A stretch of DNA of 64,000 nt from CAZSSM01 sp964609385 (GTDB taxonomy: Bacteria > Planctomycetota > Planctomycetia > Isosphaerales > Isosphaeraceae), in NCBI GenBank assembly GCA_964609385.1, contig CAZSSM010000019.1, forward strand, positions 1 to 64,000, given 5' to 3'. A model generated the notes under the pieces. The model saw only the letters and a list, made by a program, of their open reading frames with translations. It did not search any database and had not been told where the DNA came from. Shown piece after piece: positions 62,314 to 64,000 of this stretch; position 1 is the stretch's first letter, and the number at the start of each line of letters is the position of its first letter. The position numbers were made by a program, and so were the translations under genes.

Positions 62314-64000
62314 ATGCTGCAATCCCTTCGGATCTTGCGTGATCCCCAGGCTAAGTCTGAATGCCCGATGCGGACCGTGCTCGACCGATGCCGGCTCGTG
62401 ATCGCCGTGCTCGGCCTGGTCGTCCTGCTCTGGCCGTTCCGGACTATCGACGCCGCCGTGCCGCCGACGGTGCCCGAGGGTGTTCCAGACGACCTCAAGC
62501 TGCTCCGGATGCCCCCATTCGACACGATCACCCTGAGCGATCGGACCGTCCTGGAGATCGAGCCGATCATGCCGCGCGGCCTGCTCGACGAGCCCGAACC
62601 AGAGCAGGAGGACAAGCGGCCCAAAACACTCATTATCCATCTGGTCGAGGGCGATGTCCGCGACTTCCAGATCGAGACCAAGCACATCCGCGAGATCATC
62701 TATTTCGAGGACCAGTTGGTCGAGCAGGGCGATAAGCTGATGCTCAACGGCGAGTTCCTATTGGCCTTCGAGCACTACCTCCGTGCCTACGAGTTTGACT
62801 CCGACATGGAAGGGCTTTCGGGACGGGTCAACACGCTCCTGTATAATGAAGGGGTTGAAGAGTCCGGTCAGGGCCGGACTCGCCAGGCCCTCAAACTCTT
62901 CCGTGAACTCCACAGCCGCACGCCGGACTATCCCGATCTGGACTCGGCCCTCGCCCGCTCTTACGACGCGCAGGTCGACGCCGCCATCCGCGCCAGCGAC
63001 TACGCCAAGGCCCGTCGAATCGTCCGCGACCTGGAGTCCAAGATCGGGGCCGATAACCGCTCCGTCGTGCCGGTCCGCGGGCGCCTTCTCGAACAGGCCC
63101 GACGTCTGGTCCGACGCGCTGAGGATCGGCGTGTCGCCCAGGCGACCCGACTCGATCTGCTCACGGAAGCGGTCGCCGTCTGGCCCCAAGACGACACGGT
63201 CGCCTCGGCCTATCGCGAGGCCTTCCTCGCCCTGCCCACGCTCACCGTCGGGGTTGACGACCTGGCCAGCCGTGTCAGCCCCTGGCTCCACAGCGACGCC
63301 GAACGTCGCGTCGCCGAACTCATCTACGTGCCATTACTGGCCGACACGTCCGAGGATGCCCTACTTGGTAAATCGCCCGATCAGATCGCCGAGCAGGTCG
63401 AGGTTTCCGATCTGGGCCGCGAGCTGGTCGTGACCGTCCGCGACGGCATCACCTGGTCCGATGGCAGCCGTGATGCCTCGCCGACCGACGTGGCCCGCAT
63501 CCTCATCGATCGCGCCAATCCCAAGAGCGACGGCTTCCAGGCCTCCTGGGCCAACCTTCTAGAACGTGTCGAGATCGGTCGACAAAGCGTCACGGTCCGG
63601 TTGCGGCGCAGCACATTGGAGCCGACCCGTTGGATGGTTCTGCCGATCATGCCGGCGCACGCCGACGATCGTGGACGTGTCACGGTAGGAGGGGGGAGAA
63701 CGCGGCCCGTCGGCAACGGTCCGTTCCGTTGGATCGCGACCAACGGGCCGACGACGACCTACCGACGCGTCGACGACGTCTCGGCCGACCCCACAGTCAT
63801 TCAGCGGGTCGTTGAGATCCGCCTGCCCGATCCCGAGGACGCCCTGGCCGCCTTGATCAATGGCAAGGTGAGCTTGCTGGAGCACGTCCCGCCCAATCAG
63901 GTCGCGATCCTCCAGCGCCTCTCGGAGATCCGGGTCGGTCGCTACCGCGATCCGGTCCTGCACTGGATCGCGCTGGACGGACGCAACCCGGCTTTGAAGA
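62314..64000 (+). CDS. TPR plus family-5 extracellular solute-binding-like protein (cut at window end)
   Basis: The frame is open from the ATG at 62314 to the window edge (562 codons) with no stop. A signal segment (LVIAVLGLVVLLWPFRTIDA) is followed by a beta-rich stretch and helical TPR-like repeats (EFLLAFEHYLRAYEFDSDME, GRTRQALKLFRELHSRTPDY, ASDYAKARRIVRDLESKIGA). From about residue 310 it reads as a peptide/nickel-type substrate-binding domain (SBP_bac_5): LTVGVDDLASRVSPWLHSDA, RELVVTVRDGITWSDGSRDA, TRPVGNGPFRWIATNG. It begins 18 bp after the FHA-propeller stop, so it is the fourth gene of that operon. No permease gene is visible in the window. Confidence 0.8.
   Translation, partial: MLQSLRILRDPQAKSECPMRTVLDRCRLVIAVLGLVVLLWPFRTIDAAVPPTVPEGVPDDLKLLRMPPFDTITLSDRTVLEIEPIMPRGLLDEPEPEQEDKRPKTLIIHLVEGDVRDFQIETKHIREIIYFEDQLVEQGDKLMLNGEFLLAFEHYLRAYEFDSDMEGLSGRVNTLLYNEGVEESGQGRTRQALKLFRELHSRTPDYPDLDSALARSYDAQVDAAIRASDYAKARRIVRDLESKIGADNRSVVPVRGRLLEQARRLVRRAEDRRVAQATRLDLLTEAVAVWPQDDTVASAYREAFLALPTLTVGVDDLASRVSPWLHSDAERRVAELIYVPLLADTSEDALLGKSPDQIAEQVEVSDLGRELVVTVRDGITWSDGSRDASPTDVARILIDRANPKSDGFQASWANLLERVEIGRQSVTVRLRRSTLEPTRWMVLPIMPAHADDRGRVTVGGGRTRPVGNGPFRWIATNGPTTTYRRVDDVSADPTVIQRVVEIRLPDPEDALAALINGKVSLLEHVPPNQVAILQRLSEIRVGRYRDPVLHWIALDGRNPALK

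Overview
The window looks like the chromosome of a planctomycete, probably a high-GC Isosphaeraceae- or Gemmataceae-like lineage. The grounds are a double-length fused UvrA; a PSCyt1-DUF1549-DUF1553 protein next to a Tat-exported DUF1501 protein; paired sulfatases; archaeal-type C1-transfer genes (fae, mtdB); LL-diaminopimelate aminotransferase; and an FHA/PQQ-propeller operon. Most genes are GC-rich. Short low-GC or decayed stretches mark accessory or degenerate DNA.

Layout. 1-6500: an unrecognised partial gene, an overlapping pair (a phospholipase C-like protein and a Tat-like secreted protein), then a glycosyltransferase 4 gene, a methyltransferase and a GT39-like membrane glycosyltransferase. 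6600-10330: decayed DNA with an IS5-type remnant, a Y-family polymerase pseudogene, and a 2.5-kb segment bounded by a 32-bp direct repeat. One repeat copy is the 3' end of the tmRNA gene. The segment carries a secreted propeller-like gene and an IS630-type element. 10306-15340: ssrA, smpB, folK, dapL and a membrane acyltransferase. 15346-25213: fused uvrA and two sulfatases. 25420-29927: upp, then a gene graveyard with an IS1595-type element, remnants of a type I-G (formerly I-U) CRISPR-Cas locus with no array in the window, and a frameshifted ATP-grasp ligase. 29928-36732: nucleoside salvage operon (deoA, nupC, punA), rsfS, argS and a small membrane protein. 36721-44171: a LysR regulator divergent from a planctomycete cytochrome c/DUF1501 operon. 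44996-46633: fae and mtdB. 46682-55600: a hydroxylase gene broken by an in-frame TAA, an SGNH hydrolase, pdxJ, a TIM-barrel protein, a broken reverse transcriptase, a DtxR-type regulator and thiO. 55702-64000: four co-directional, close or overlapping genes (squalene-cyclase-like/HEAT protein, one-pass membrane protein, FHA-PQQ propeller protein, TPR plus solute-binding-like protein). The last one runs off the window.

The intact genes are mostly housekeeping: ribosome rescue and silencing, folate, lysine and pyridoxal synthesis, nucleoside salvage, C1 transfer and DNA repair. The most unusual parts are the tmRNA-flanked segment, the 2,231-residue UvrA, the CRISPR I-G and reverse transcriptase relics, and the four-gene FHA/PQQ operon. 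All family names come from reading motifs in the translations; no database search was run.
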